From: Polaribacter cellanae
GTDB taxonomy: Bacteria > Bacteroidota > Bacteroidia > Flavobacteriales > Flavobacteriaceae
Assembly (NCBI RefSeq): GCF_017569185.1
Contig: NZ_CP071869.1
Location: 434,001-498,000, forward strand
Reading direction: 5' to 3'
DNA: 64,000 bases
The notes under the pieces were generated by a model. The model worked only from the letters and a program-made list of their open reading frames with translations, searched no databases and had not been told where the DNA came from. A program made the position numbers and the translations under genes. Of the stretch, positions 43,689 to 52,143 are shown in pieces (position 1 is the first letter of the stretch; every line of letters begins with the position of its first letter).

Positions 43689-44060
43689 ATGAAAAATCAA
43701 ATAATATTAAGAACAAAAAACTTTGCTCTAGATTGTTGGAAGTTTTGTTTTAAAGTTCCAAAGTCAAGAGAATACAATGCTTTTGTAAATCAATTAATTA
43801 GAAGTTCAAGTTCAGTAGGTGCAAACTATAGAGCATCGCAAAGAGCAAAATCAACAGCAGATTTTATTAATAAATTAAAAATTGTTGAAGAAGAAGCTGA
43901 TGAAAGTGTGTATTGGTTAGAAATTTTCGAAGAAGTTTCACCTCAATACGAAGAAGAAGTAATAAAATTGAAAAAAGAAGGTACTGAATTATTAGCTATT
44001 ATTGTAGCATCTATAAATACAGCCAAAAGAAATCAAAAGAAAAATAATATTAGAAGTTAG
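43689..44060 (+). CDS. Four-helix bundle protein (S23/IVS-type)
   Basis: A 123-residue helical protein of the family named after the 23S rRNA intervening-sequence protein. Conserved parts are TKNFALDCWKFCFKVPKSREYNAF (core FALDCWKF), LIRSSSSVGANYRASQRAKS and KIVEEEADESVYWLEI. Function is unknown; members occur scattered in Bacteroidota operons and may bind nucleic acid. Its place inside the his operon between hisH and hisA is unusual and it has no link to histidine synthesis. Repeated AT-rich words (TTTAATATTAAATATTAGA and its reverse) flank it, as if it was inserted. Confidence 0.82.
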   Translation: MKNQIILRTKNFALDCWKFCFKVPKSREYNAFVNQLIRSSSSVGANYRASQRAKSTADFINKLKIVEEEADESVYWLEIFEEVSPQYEEEVIKLKKEGTELLAIIVASINTAKRNQKKNNIRS

Positions 44061-44145
44061 ATTTAAAATATTAAAGTTTAAATGTTTGTTACTTTTTTAA
44101 CTTTTAATATCTAATATTCAACTTTTTATATTTAATATATAAAAT
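44061..44145. repeat. Intercistronic AT-rich dyad between the four-helix gene and hisA
   Basis: AATATTAAAGTTTAAA and TTTTTTAACTTTTAATAT form an inverted repeat around TGTTTGTTAC. Words of the right arm (CTAATATTCAA) are found reversed before the four-helix gene. Confidence 0.45.
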
Positions 44146-44934
44146 ATGAGAATAATACCAGCAATAGACATCATTGAAGGAAAATGTGTTCGACTCACAA
44201 AAGGCGATTACAATACAAAGAAGATTTATAACGAAAATCCGTTAGAAGTAGCCAAAGAATTTGAAGCTTCAGGAATCGAGTATTTACATGTTGTAGATTT
44301 AGATGGTGCAAAAGCGAGCGAGATTATCAATCATAAAGTTTTAGAACAAATTGCATCAAAAACCAACTTAAAAATTGATTTTGGTGGTGGTTTAAAGTCT
44401 GATAAAGATTTAGAAATTGCTTTTAATTCTGGTGCAAATCAAATTACAGGAGGTAGTATAGCTGTAAAAAATCCTACAATTTTCGAAAGTTGGATTTCTA
44501 GATATGGCTCCGAAAAAATTATTTTAGGTGCCGATTTTTATCCAGATAATTCTGGTGGAAAAATAGCAACCAATGGTTGGCAAGAAGAAAGTTCTTTGGC
44601 ATTGATTCCTTTTATTGCAAATTATCAGAAAAAAGGAATTCAATATGTAATTTGTACAGATATTTCTAAAGACGGCATGTTACAAGGTCCGAGTTTTGAA
44701 ATTTATAAGGAAATATTGTCAGTTAGAGCGCAGTCGAGAACTAATAATGACCTTTCAACTGCGTTAAAGGAGACAGGTCCATTAAAACTAATAGCATCTG
44801 GAGGAATTTCAACTTTTGATGAAATCCCAAAACTAGCAGAAAATGGTTGCGAAGGTGTAATTATTGGAAAAGCGATTTACGAAAATAAAATTAGCTTAAA
44901 ACAGTTAGAAAAATTTATAGTTGATGGTTTATAG
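44146..44934 (+). CDS. hisA: ProFAR isomerase HisA with an in-frame insertion
   Basis: A 262-residue (beta/alpha)8 isomerase, against about 240-245 usually. [20 protein letters not shown] holds the first catalytic Asp; [34 protein letters not shown] (second catalytic Asp) and [18 protein letters not shown] are intact. Between [11 protein letters not shown] and PLKLIASGG there are about 19 extra residues, starting [10 protein letters not shown], that coincide with a DNA palindrome (44718-44774). The insert is in the loop after beta-7, where it should be tolerated. The last codons (IVDGL) are formed by an intergenic dyad. Confidence 0.93.
   Translation: MRIIPAIDIIEGKCVRLTKGDYNTKKIYNENPLEVAKEFEASGIEYLHVVDLDGAKASEIINHKVLEQIASKTNLKIDFGGGLKSDKDLEIAFNSGANQITGGSIAVKNPTIFESWISRYGSEKIILGADFYPDNSGGKIATNGWQEESSLALIPFIANYQKKGIQYVICTDISKDGMLQGPSFEIYKEILSVRAQSRTNNDLSTALKETGPLKLIASGGISTFDEIPKLAENGCEGVIIGKAIYENKISLKQLEKFIVDGL
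44718..44774. repeat. Palindromic element inside hisA
   Basis: The 24-base arms 44718-44741 and 44751-44774 are imperfectly complementary (roughly two thirds of positions), with GCGCAGTCGAG against CTTTCAACTGCG in the centre. The element keeps the reading frame and adds about 19 codons. Its words resemble dispersed intergenic palindromes (see 27138-27180). Confidence 0.6.
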
Positions 44935-45000
44935 TTTGTAGTTGATGGTCTCTACTTTCAAAACCACAAACCAACAACCAACAACCAACAACCAAAGAGC
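44918..45000. repeat. GTTGATGG/AACCAAC-type dyad between hisA and hisF
   Basis: The left arm (ATAGTTGATGGTTTATAG, then TTGTAGTTGATGG) overlaps the hisA stop; the right arm is AACCA-type tandem (ACCAACAACCAACAACC). Same class as 29690-29874 and 45759-45842. Confidence 0.55.
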
Positions 45001-45002
45001 AA

Positions 45003-45758
45003 ATGTTAACAAAAAGAATAATACCTTGTTTAGATATTAAAAACGGAAGAACTGTAAAAGGTGTAAATTTCGTTAATTTAATTGATGCTGGAGATCCTGT
45101 AGCTTTAGCAAAACAATATGCTGATTTAGGTGCAGATGAATTAGTATTTCTCGATATTTCTGCCACTTTAGAGGGTAGAAAAACCATGAGAGAAATGGTT
45201 TTAAAAGTTGCAGAACAGGTAAATATTCCATTTACAGTAGGTGGTGGAATTTCTACTGTAGAAGATGTAGATGTATTGCTACAATGTGGTGCAGATAAGG
45301 TCTCTATAAACTCATCAGCAATAAAAAGACCAGAATTAATAAACGAATTGGTAGATAAATTTGGTAGCCAATGTGTGGTGGTTGCCATTGATGCGAAGCA
45401 AATTAAAGGAAAATGGTTTGTGCATTTGGCTGGAGGAACCATTCCTACAGATATTAATTTATTTGATTGGGCAAAAGAAGTCGAAAAACGTGGAGCAGGA
45501 GAAATACTATTTACTTCTATGAATAACGATGGAACCAAAGCTGGTTTTGCAAATGAAGCTTTGGCAAAATTATCAACTGAATTAAATATACCAATAATTG
45601 CTTCTGGTGGTGCAGGAACTGTGCAACATTTTATAGATACTTTTGTAGAAGGAAAATCGGACGCAGCTTTAGCAGCGAGTGTTTTTCATTTTGGCGAAAT
45701 TCCTATTTTAGAATTAAAACAAAAATTAAAAGAGAATAATATTCCTGTAAGAATATAA
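45003..45758 (+). CDS. hisF: Imidazole glycerol phosphate synthase subunit HisF
   Basis: A 251-residue cyclase that joins with HisH to make imidazole glycerol phosphate and [24 protein letters not shown] has the first catalytic Asp, [25 protein letters not shown], and [14 protein letters not shown] with the second Asp; [13 protein letters not shown] binds phosphate. Length is normal. The gap to hisA is filled by an inverted repeat. Confidence 0.97.
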   Translation: MLTKRIIPCLDIKNGRTVKGVNFVNLIDAGDPVALAKQYADLGADELVFLDISATLEGRKTMREMVLKVAEQVNIPFTVGGGISTVEDVDVLLQCGADKVSINSSAIKRPELINELVDKFGSQCVVVAIDAKQIKGKWFVHLAGGTIPTDINLFDWAKEVEKRGAGEILFTSMNNDGTKAGFANEALAKLSTELNIPIIASGGAGTVQHFIDTFVEGKSDAALAASVFHFGEIPILELKQKLKENNIPVRI

Positions 45759-45842
45759 ATATTGGTTTTTAGTTAATGGTTACTGATTATTAGTATTATC
45801 GGTTAAAACCAAAAACTATCAACCAAAAACCAACAACTATAA
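45759..45842. repeat. GTTAATGG/AACCAAC-type dyad between hisF and hisIE
   Basis: ATTGGTTTTTAGTTAATGG pairs imperfectly with the distal AACCAAAAACTATCAACC and the repeated CCAACAAC words before the ATG at 45846. Confidence 0.5.
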
Positions 45843-45845
45843 CTT

Positions 45846-46445
45846 ATGAACATAGATTTCAATAAAAATAACGACGGATTAGTACCAGCAATCATTCAAG
45901 ATGCCACCACAAAAAATGTGTTAATGTTGGGGTATATGAACGAAGAAGCTTTTACTAAAACACAAGAAACCAAAATAGTAACATTTTTCAGCAGAACTAA
46001 AGATAGACTTTGGACCAAAGGTGAAGAAAGTGGAAATGTGTTACATTTAGTCGACATGAAATTAGATTGCGATAACGATACTTTATTAATCTCTGTAAAT
46101 CCAAAAGGACCAACGTGCCATAAAGGTTCAGATACTTGTTGGAACGAAAAAAATAATGCTAATTATGGCTTTTTTTCAACTTTAGAAAATGTAATCGCAG
46201 CAAGAATTGCGAATAAAAACACTAAAAAATCTTATGTGGCAAGTTTATTTGCAAAAGGCATTAATAAAGTCGCGCAAAAAGTAGGAGAGGAAGCTGTGGA
46301 AACCGTTATAGAAGCAATGGATACTAACGACGAATTGTTTTTATACGAATCTGCAGATTTACTGTTTCATTATTTAATGTTGTTGCAGGCAAAAGGTTTT
46401 ACCTTAAAAGATATCGAAGCAGAATTGATGAAAAGACAAAAATGA
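45846..46445 (+). CDS. hisI: Bifunctional PRA-CH/PRA-PH (HisIE)
   Basis: A 199-residue fusion for steps 2 and 3 of histidine synthesis. The HisI cyclohydrolase part (1-105) has LMLGYMNEEAF, LWTKGEESGN, DCDNDTLLISV and GPTCHKGSDTCW, which bind zinc and magnesium. The HisE pyrophosphohydrolase part (about 115-199) has SYVASLFAKGINKVAQKVGEEAVETVIEA (core KVGEEAVETVIEA) and the helix ESADLLFHYLMLL. Last gene of the operon; no terminator is evident right after it. Confidence 0.95.
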   Translation: MNIDFNKNNDGLVPAIIQDATTKNVLMLGYMNEEAFTKTQETKIVTFFSRTKDRLWTKGEESGNVLHLVDMKLDCDNDTLLISVNPKGPTCHKGSDTCWNEKNNANYGFFSTLENVIAARIANKNTKKSYVASLFAKGINKVAQKVGEEAVETVIEAMDTNDELFLYESADLLFHYLMLLQAKGFTLKDIEAELMKRQK

Positions 46446-46447
46446 AA

Positions 46448-46646
46448 TTAGTTTTTCATAAAATTTAAAGTCACCAAATACATATCTTGTTTGGTTATTT
46501 TTGCTTTTAACCAAGCAAAGAAACTCATCATAAAAATAGCTTCTTTCTCTTTTCGAGTCTAGTTAAAAGAAGTTTCTACTTTGTCTTTAAAATCTTTACT
46601 GATACTAATTTCTGGGTTTTTATAATAGATTTCAATCAAACTTCAT
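46448..46646 (-). pseudogene. Broken small conserved gene
   Basis: The minus strand from 46646 reads MKFD, then after a frame change EIYYKNPEISISKDFKDKV, a stop, and TRKEKEAIFMMSFFAWLKAK to the stop at 46448. Joined, this gives one compact small protein of about 66 residues in a form I recall in Flavobacteriia (MKFDLE-IY...KEAI-SFYAWLKAKIT). A 2-base loss after MKFD and one TAG interrupt it. The name and function of the family are unknown to me. Confidence 0.5.
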
Positions 46647-46648
46647 AA

Positions 46649-46819
46649 AAGAGATTATTTTCTATTGGTATAACTACTTCAAAAAAGAATTTAATAGATG
46701 CATTAATTTACATTAAAGACGATATTTCTGTTTTGGAAAATGTGTTTATAACTGTCACTCCAATTAAAGATTTGGTAAATAAAAATTCAAAAGATTTTAA
46801 TGACCCTTTAACAATTTAA
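46649..46819 (+). pseudogene. Possible gene fragment, no start codon
   Basis: A 56-codon open frame without ATG that ends with a stop at 46817. It reads KNLIDALIYIKDDISVLENVF and ends NSKDFNDPLTI, which is more protein-like than expected for this AT-rich DNA. It may be the C-terminal remnant of a lost gene. No family is recognised. Confidence 0.3.
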
Positions 46820-46898
46820 AACGCATCTTAACAACCCTTTAACGTAACAATACATTCATTTTTAGTAATTTAGAGGTGAACGAAAAAAAATAAATATT

Positions 46899-47039
46899 AT
46901 GGGAATTATAAAAGATAATAAGAAATTTAAAAGAACAAAAAATCAAGATAACCCAACAAGCATACATCGTGATTTAAAAGAAAATAAAAAATTTGAGATA
47001 ATAAACGAAACAATTGTAGAACAAAAAGAAAATAAATAA
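46899..47039 (+). CDS. Small basic protein (46 residues)
   Basis: ATG 46899 to stop 47039 encodes MGIIKDNKKFKRTKNQDNP and, after SIHRDLKENKKFEIINET, ends KENK. The product is short, highly charged and without hydrophobic segments. I do not recognise it. It is probably real because it is followed after 25 bases by a good terminator and has an A-rich stretch just before the ATG, as favoured in Bacteroidota translation starts. It stands alone in a zone of gene remnants. Confidence 0.5.
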   Translation: MGIIKDNKKFKRTKNQDNPTSIHRDLKENKKFEIINETIVEQKENK

Positions 47040-47064
47040 ATTATTTGGTTAGTTAACGATAAAG

Positions 47065-47092
47065 CCTTCACAAATCTGTGAAGGTTTTTTTA
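47065..47092 (+). terminator. Terminator after the 46-residue gene
   Basis: CCTTCACA (47065-47072), loop AATC, TGTGAAGG (47077-47084), then eight bases of which seven or more are T. Strong rho-independent form. Confidence 0.85.
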
Positions 47093-47126
47093 TTCTCAAT
47101 TAAAATTGAAAAGGACTTAATTATAA

Positions 47127-48083
47127 ATGGTAATTTCGCAACTTCTAATACGTAAAGTAATGAAAGCGAATAAATCTCAAATTTTAATTATTATAGCATT
47201 TATATCCATTTATGTTATTTGGGGTTCTACCTATTTATTTAACAAGGTTGCAGTAACCGAATTACCACCATTTTTTTTAGCTTGTATTCGTTTTTCCACA
47301 GCAGGAGTTTTAATGCTGTTAATTGCCAAAATCTTTGGCTTTAGTTTTAAAATCAATAAAAAGCAAATCTTAAATTCAGCCATTGCATCTTTATTTTTTT
47401 TAATTTTAGGAAATAGCGTTTTTGTTTGGGCTTTACAGTTTGTAGATAGTGGCTTTGCTGCGTTAATTGCCTCTACACAACCTTTATTTGTATTGTTAAT
47501 TTTGCGTTTTATGGACAGAAAACCAATGCAAAAAAAATCGATTATTGGAGTTTGTTTAGGAATTACAGGAATGATTTTATTGGTAAGTCAAAAAGAATTA
47601 GTTACTTCAGAAGAAACCATTTTAGGAATCTTGGTAATGTTGGGCTGTGTTTTAGGTTGGAGTTATGGAGGTGTTTTTGTTTCGAAAGCAAGTTTACCAA
47701 AAAACTTCTTTGTAAGTACAGGAATACAAATGGTAATTGCTGGTGCTGTTTTAGGAATTTTAAGTCTTTTTTTTCAAGAAAATTGGACTTCTCCTTTCAA
47801 CTGGAGTGCTAACGTTCAAATATCGATGTTACTATTAATTATTTTGGGCGGAATTGTCGCTTTTACAGCATTTAATTATTTATTAAAAGTAGTTTCAACC
47901 GAAAAAGTAGCAACTTCTGCTTATGTAAACCCTGTAATTGCTTTATTTATGGGATGGTATTTTTTAGATGAAAAAATCTCCCTACAATCTATAATTGCTT
48001 CTGCAATTTTATTAACAGGTGTTTATTTTATTACCTCCAGAAAAAGAAAAGTAAAAAATGTAACAGGAACTGCTAAAACTTAA
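47127..48083 (+). CDS. EamA-family (DMT) transporter
   Basis: A 318-residue permease with ten membrane segments in two EamA repeats. FISIYVIWGSTYLFNKVAVTELPPFFLACIRF (core VIWGSTYLFNKVAV) is the typical first repeat start, and LGWSYGGVFVSK opens the second. The end VNPVIALFMGWYFLDEKI is also typical. Such proteins export amino acids or other metabolites. The first ATG is used here; an internal ATG at 47160 (MKANKSQ) aligns better with other members and may be the real start. Substrate unknown. Confidence 0.85.
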   Translation: MVISQLLIRKVMKANKSQILIIIAFISIYVIWGSTYLFNKVAVTELPPFFLACIRFSTAGVLMLLIAKIFGFSFKINKKQILNSAIASLFFLILGNSVFVWALQFVDSGFAALIASTQPLFVLLILRFMDRKPMQKKSIIGVCLGITGMILLVSQKELVTSEETILGILVMLGCVLGWSYGGVFVSKASLPKNFFVSTGIQMVIAGAVLGILSLFFQENWTSPFNWSANVQISMLLLIILGGIVAFTAFNYLLKVVSTEKVATSAYVNPVIALFMGWYFLDEKISLQSIIASAILLTGVYFITSRKRKVKNVTGTAKT

Positions 48084-48200
48084 TTTTTTTTACTGTTGTT
48101 GGTTTTTAAATTATAATTTTTGGAATGAGTTCAACAAAAACATATCTACGCAAATTATTAAATCTGTAAACCTTTAACTTTACAACTCTAAAATAAAACT

Positions 48201-49058
48201 GTGCAAGCAAAAACAATACTAAAAGATTTTCCTAAATTATTAAAGAAAACAGGAAGCAATTGGATAGATAGTGGTCCTTTCGAATTAAGTGCCATTGTTG
48301 CCTATTATGCTATTTTATCTTTGCCTGCTTTAATCGTAATTATTTTAAATTTAGTAGGAAACATTTGGGGAAAAGAAATTGTGCAAGGAGAATTGTTAGA
48401 CGAAATTACAAGTGCTGTCGGAATTCAAACAGCAGAATCTATAAGAGTAATGATGTTAGATAGAGGAGATGAATCTGTCTCTATTTTTACCACAATTATT
48501 GGTGTTGGAACACTTATTTATGGTGCAACAGGTGTTTTTTATCAACTACAAGCTGCGTTCGATAAAATATGGAAAGTAAAAGAAAATACAAATACAAACG
48601 GATTCTTAAAAATAATTTTCGATCGACTAAAAAGCTTTGGTTTCATTTTAATTATTGGTTTTTTATTGCTAATTAGTTTTGTCTTAACCGCTTTAATTAG
48701 TGCATTTAGCAGACGAATAGAAAAGTTTGTGCCAGATAATTTGTTTGAATATATCTATGTTGTAGATTTCTTAATGTCCATCTTATTTATTTATATGTTA
48801 TTCGCAGCAATGTTTAAATATTTACCAAGTAAAAAAGTACGTTGGCGAGCCGTAAAAGTAGGAGCAGCTTTAACAGCCTTTTTATTTGCAATTGGTAAAT
48901 ATTTGTTGGCTTGGTATTTTAGTGAAATGGAGCCAGCATCTACTTATGGAGCAGCAGGTTCTGTAATTTTAATTATGTTGTGGGTTTCGTATTCGAGTTT
49001 AATTCTCTTTTTTGGAGCACATTTTACAAAAGTGTATGCAGATATGTATTTTGAATAA
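48201..49058 (+). CDS. YihY/BrkB-family membrane protein
   Basis: A 285-residue inner-membrane protein with six segments. The conserved parts are GPFELSAIVAYYAILSLPALIVI (core AIVAYYAILSLP), GATGVFYQLQAAFDKIWKV and TYGAAGSVILIMLWVSYSSLILFFGAHFTKVYA (core GAAGSVILIMLWVSYSS). The family was long mislabelled ribonuclease BN; a transport role is suspected. The start is GTG at 48201. Confidence 0.88.
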   Translation: MQAKTILKDFPKLLKKTGSNWIDSGPFELSAIVAYYAILSLPALIVIILNLVGNIWGKEIVQGELLDEITSAVGIQTAESIRVMMLDRGDESVSIFTTIIGVGTLIYGATGVFYQLQAAFDKIWKVKENTNTNGFLKIIFDRLKSFGFILIIGFLLLISFVLTALISAFSRRIEKFVPDNLFEYIYVVDFLMSILFIYMLFAAMFKYLPSKKVRWRAVKVGAALTAFLFAIGKYLLAWYFSEMEPASTYGAAGSVILIMLWVSYSSLILFFGAHFTKVYADMYFE

Positions 49059-49088
49059 CAAAGATGAAGAAATTTTAACTATATAATA

Positions 49089-50375
49089 TTATGCAGCTTC
49101 TACATTTGGTAATTTATAACTCATAAAAGCACCTAAAAGTCCAAATAAGGATAAAACTAATAACACCAATTCTACAGACAATATTGAAGCTAAAGCACTA
49201 ATTCCTCCAGTAACTAACAAAATTAAACCGATTATAGTATTGCTAACAGCTACATAATCTGTTCTTTTGTTTCCTTCAGCCATATTTATAACATAGGTTT
49301 TTCTTCCCAATCGAATACCACTATGTGCAATTCCTAAAAAGAAAAAAGCCACAGGATACAACCAAAAAACTTTCGAAAAGTCTGTAAATACTTCAATAAT
49401 CACAAACATTCCAACACCTAAAATAGACGCTATTACCGTTGCAAAAGTCATCACATTTTTACTTGAAATATCTGCCATTTTTCCCCAAACTGGCGCACTT
49501 AAAATAGACGCAACTCCGTTTGCGATAATAAACAAGCCTAACAAATAACTTTCTTTACCAATATTTTCTTGTGCCAATAAAACATAAAAAGGAGCCGTTA
49601 AAGCCGAACATAATAAAAGAGAACGTGCAATAATAAAGTTCCTAAAATGAGCATCTTTTTTTACAATTTTAATTCTCTGTAAAACTTCTTTCCAAGTATC
49701 TTTATTTTCTTCAATGTCGCTTTTACATTCTTTTATTTTTGAATAAATAAATGCTGAAATCAACCACATAGAACTCGCAAAAACCAAAATTCCGCTATAA
49801 AATAGGAGAGAAGCATCGTTTTTAGATTTATACATTAAAAACAACCCAGCCAACAAAACTAAAACTCCTGAAACAGAAACTGTATATCCCTTTAATTTTC
49901 CACGTTTGTCTTTTGGAATTGTTTTCCCTAAAACATCTTTAGAACTAACAGAACATAAACTTCTTGACAGGCTAAAAATTATCAGAAATAAAATGATTAA
50001 ACCTCCTGCAAGAACACCTTCAAAAAAATACGCGGTTAAACCAATTGCAAAAATGGAAACAAATTGTAAAATAGAACCAAAAACAAAAACCCACTTTCTT
50101 TTTGCCTTGGTTTTTATGTAACTTGCTAAAAATATTTGGGGCAACATAGAGCCAGATTCTCTAATTGGCACAATAAAACTAATCATATAAACTGGTGCGT
50201 TTATATAATTCATAATCCAAGCCAATACTGTTTTTGGGTTGCTTAAAGTGTCTCCTAATTTCGTAAAAATACTACTTATTAAAAGTAAAAAGTAATTTCT
50301 TGGCAAATGCTCATCAACATTTTTATCATCAGTATTAAAAAAGAAATATACTTTTTCTGAAATGGATTTTTTCAT
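49089..50375 (-). CDS. Major facilitator superfamily transporter
   Basis: A 428-residue permease with about twelve membrane segments. PRNYFLLLISSIFTKLGDTLSNPKTVLAWIM is the first segment region, KTIPKDKRGKLKGY the conserved loop between TM4 and TM5 or equivalent (MFS motif A-like), and PVWGKMADISSK another motif A form in the second half. Substrate is not evident. Convergent with the YihY gene (30 bases between). Confidence 0.82.
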   Translation of the reverse strand: MKKSISEKVYFFFNTDDKNVDEHLPRNYFLLLISSIFTKLGDTLSNPKTVLAWIMNYINAPVYMISFIVPIRESGSMLPQIFLASYIKTKAKRKWVFVFGSILQFVSIFAIGLTAYFFEGVLAGGLIILFLIIFSLSRSLCSVSSKDVLGKTIPKDKRGKLKGYTVSVSGVLVLLAGLFLMYKSKNDASLLFYSGILVFASSMWLISAFIYSKIKECKSDIEENKDTWKEVLQRIKIVKKDAHFRNFIIARSLLLCSALTAPFYVLLAQENIGKESYLLGLFIIANGVASILSAPVWGKMADISSKNVMTFATVIASILGVGMFVIIEVFTDFSKVFWLYPVAFFFLGIAHSGIRLGRKTYVINMAEGNKRTDYVAVSNTIIGLILLVTGGISALASILSVELVLLVLSLFGLLGAFMSYKLPNVEAA

Positions 50376-50447
50376 AGAACAAAATTAGTACTATAAAACC
50401 ACTCACAAAAGTCTATTTTTAAATGTTGATGTGTTATTTGTTAGTTT

Positions 50448-50495
50448 TTAATCAATCCAAATTGATGTTGTATTCACAACTTTATGAATTACAAA
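50448..50495 (-). pseudogene. Remnant of an aldehyde dehydrogenase 3' end
   Basis: The minus strand ends HKVVNTTSIWID and a stop, nearly the same as the last residues of the intact aldehyde dehydrogenase (EFVNIKSIWID plus stop) encoded from 50725. At DNA level AATCAATCCAAATTGAT is shared. Only about 16 codons remain. A second, similar gene probably stood here and was lost, leaving the tail. Confidence 0.6.
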
Positions 50496-50724
50496 ACTTA
50501 AAATTTAAGAAATTAACTAGAATTGAATCCTATAAATTGCATCCAGCTTTAGTTGAATGTTGTCTGTTAAGTTATTAATTGGCTAAAGTCAAGATGCTTA
50601 CATATATTTTACTATTGATTTTTTTTTATATTCTAATAATTTTATTCAAATAGAGACCTGTTAGGTTTTTAAAGTCTTAAATGTTTGAAAAACAAATGTT
50701 TATAAAGGGTGAACAGAGTTTTTT
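50496..50724. other. Intergenic region after the dehydrogenase remnant
   Basis: AT-rich, non-coding in all frames. Contains an ACCTGTTAGGTTTTTAAAGTC word near 50651-50671, a partial copy of the CCTGCAAGG palindrome family. Confidence 0.45.
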
Positions 50725-52092
50725 TTAATCAATCCAAATTGATTTTATATTTACAAATTCACGAATTCCATACCCAGAAAGTTCTCTTCCATAACCCGAA
50801 TTTTTAATTCCACCAAAAGGCAATCTTGGGTCAGAAACCACTAATTTGTTTACAAAACTATTTCCAGCTTCTAATTGTAAAGCCACATTTTCTCCTCTTT
50901 TAGAATTGCCTGTAATTACACCAGAACCTAAACCAAATGTGGAATTATTTGCCAATTCTATTGCTTCTTCTTCGGTTTTCACTTTAATTACAGAAGCCAC
51001 TGGACCAAAAAGTTCTTCATCAAAACCTGTCATTCCAGCTTTTAGGTCTGCCAAAATTGTTGCAGGATAATAAGCGCCCTTTCTGTCAGGAATTTTACCT
51101 CCTAAAACCAATTTACCTCCTTCTTTTATTGTTTTTTCTACTTGTTCGTGCAATTCATCTCTTAAATCTACTCTAGCCATGGGTCCATAATAAACATCTT
51201 CATTGGTAGGTTCTCCCATTTTTGCATCTTTCATTTTTTGTGTGAAGAGCTTTAGGAAATCATCATAAATCTCTTCCAAAACAATAAAACGCTTTGCAGC
51301 AATACAAGTTTGCCCGTTATTTTGTAAACGTCCGTAAGTTGCTAAATCTGTCGCTTTTTCTAAATCTGCATCTTCCAGAATGATGTATGCATCACTTCCA
51401 CCTAATTCTAAAACGGTTTTCTTTAAATTTTCTCCGGCAATTTTTGCAACAGAACGTCCTGCAGGTTCGCTTCCTGTTAACGTTACTGCAACAATATTCT
51501 TATCTTCAATAATTTCTTTAATGTCTTTAGAATCTAAATTTAAGTTGGTAAAAACTCCTTCTGGAAAACCTGCTTTTTTAAATGCATTTTCCAAAGCAAA
51601 AGCACAACCTTGCACATTCGAAGCATGTTTTAAAATCCCAGTATTCCCTGTCGTAACAACTGGTATAGCAAAACGTATTACTTGATAAAAAGGAAAATTC
51701 CAAGGCATTACAGCCAAGATAACTCCCAAAGGTTTAAAAGTAACATAACTTTTTTTCGCTTCTGTTTTTACAGTTATATCTGCTAATAATTCTTCAATAT
51801 TATCTGCATAATACCTACAAATTTTTGCACATTTTTCTATTTCTGCACGAGATTGCTTAATTATTTTACCCATTTCTTGAGTTGCTAATTGTGCATATTC
51901 TTCAATATTTTCTTCAAAAATACTGGCTAATTTATTCATTAATTTCGAACGTTCTTTAAAACTTGTTTTTTTCCAAGTTTTATAAGTTTCATTCGCTTTG
52001 GCTATTTTTTCTTTCGCTTCTGTCGAAGAAATTCTATCGTAACTTTTTATTTCTTCTTCTGTGGCAGGGTTTACTGTGGTTATCTTTTTCAT
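50725..52092 (-). CDS. NAD(P)-dependent aldehyde dehydrogenase (succinate-semialdehyde type)
   Basis: A 455-residue ALDH. The catalytic Cys is in NNGQTCIAAKRF, the general base Glu in VLELGGSDAYI, and the coenzyme loop in VTLTGSEPAGRSVAKIAG. The subfamily closest by pattern is succinate-semialdehyde dehydrogenase GabD/Sad (TVNPATEEEIKSY at the start). The ATG at 52092 is used because a -7 element (TATTTTTG on the minus strand, 52121-52128) lies inside the longer frame from 52143. Oxidises an aldehyde to an acid; the exact substrate is unknown. A remnant of a similar gene end lies just downstream. Confidence 0.88.
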   Translation of the reverse strand: MKKITTVNPATEEEIKSYDRISSTEAKEKIAKANETYKTWKKTSFKERSKLMNKLASIFEENIEEYAQLATQEMGKIIKQSRAEIEKCAKICRYYADNIEELLADITVKTEAKKSYVTFKPLGVILAVMPWNFPFYQVIRFAIPVVTTGNTGILKHASNVQGCAFALENAFKKAGFPEGVFTNLNLDSKDIKEIIEDKNIVAVTLTGSEPAGRSVAKIAGENLKKTVLELGGSDAYIILEDADLEKATDLATYGRLQNNGQTCIAAKRFIVLEEIYDDFLKLFTQKMKDAKMGEPTNEDVYYGPMARVDLRDELHEQVEKTIKEGGKLVLGGKIPDRKGAYYPATILADLKAGMTGFDEELFGPVASVIKVKTEEEAIELANNSTFGLGSGVITGNSKRGENVALQLEAGNSFVNKLVVSDPRLPFGGIKNSGYGRELSGYGIREFVNIKSIWID

Positions 52093-52120
52093 TTTTTTTT
52101 TGAATCGTCTTATTTTATTA

Positions 52121-52128
52121 CAAAAATA
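52121..52128 (-). promoter_or_regulatory. -7 element of the aldehyde dehydrogenase gene
   Basis: TATTTTTG on the minus strand, 29 bases before ATG 52092. It rules out ATG 52143 as start. No clear -33 box. Confidence 0.5.
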
Positions 52129-52143
52129 ATTAAAACTATGCAT

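Noticed and set aside
44718..44774. Intein or group II intron in hisA
   Set aside because: Far too short, no splice motifs, frame kept; a palindromic repeat explains it.
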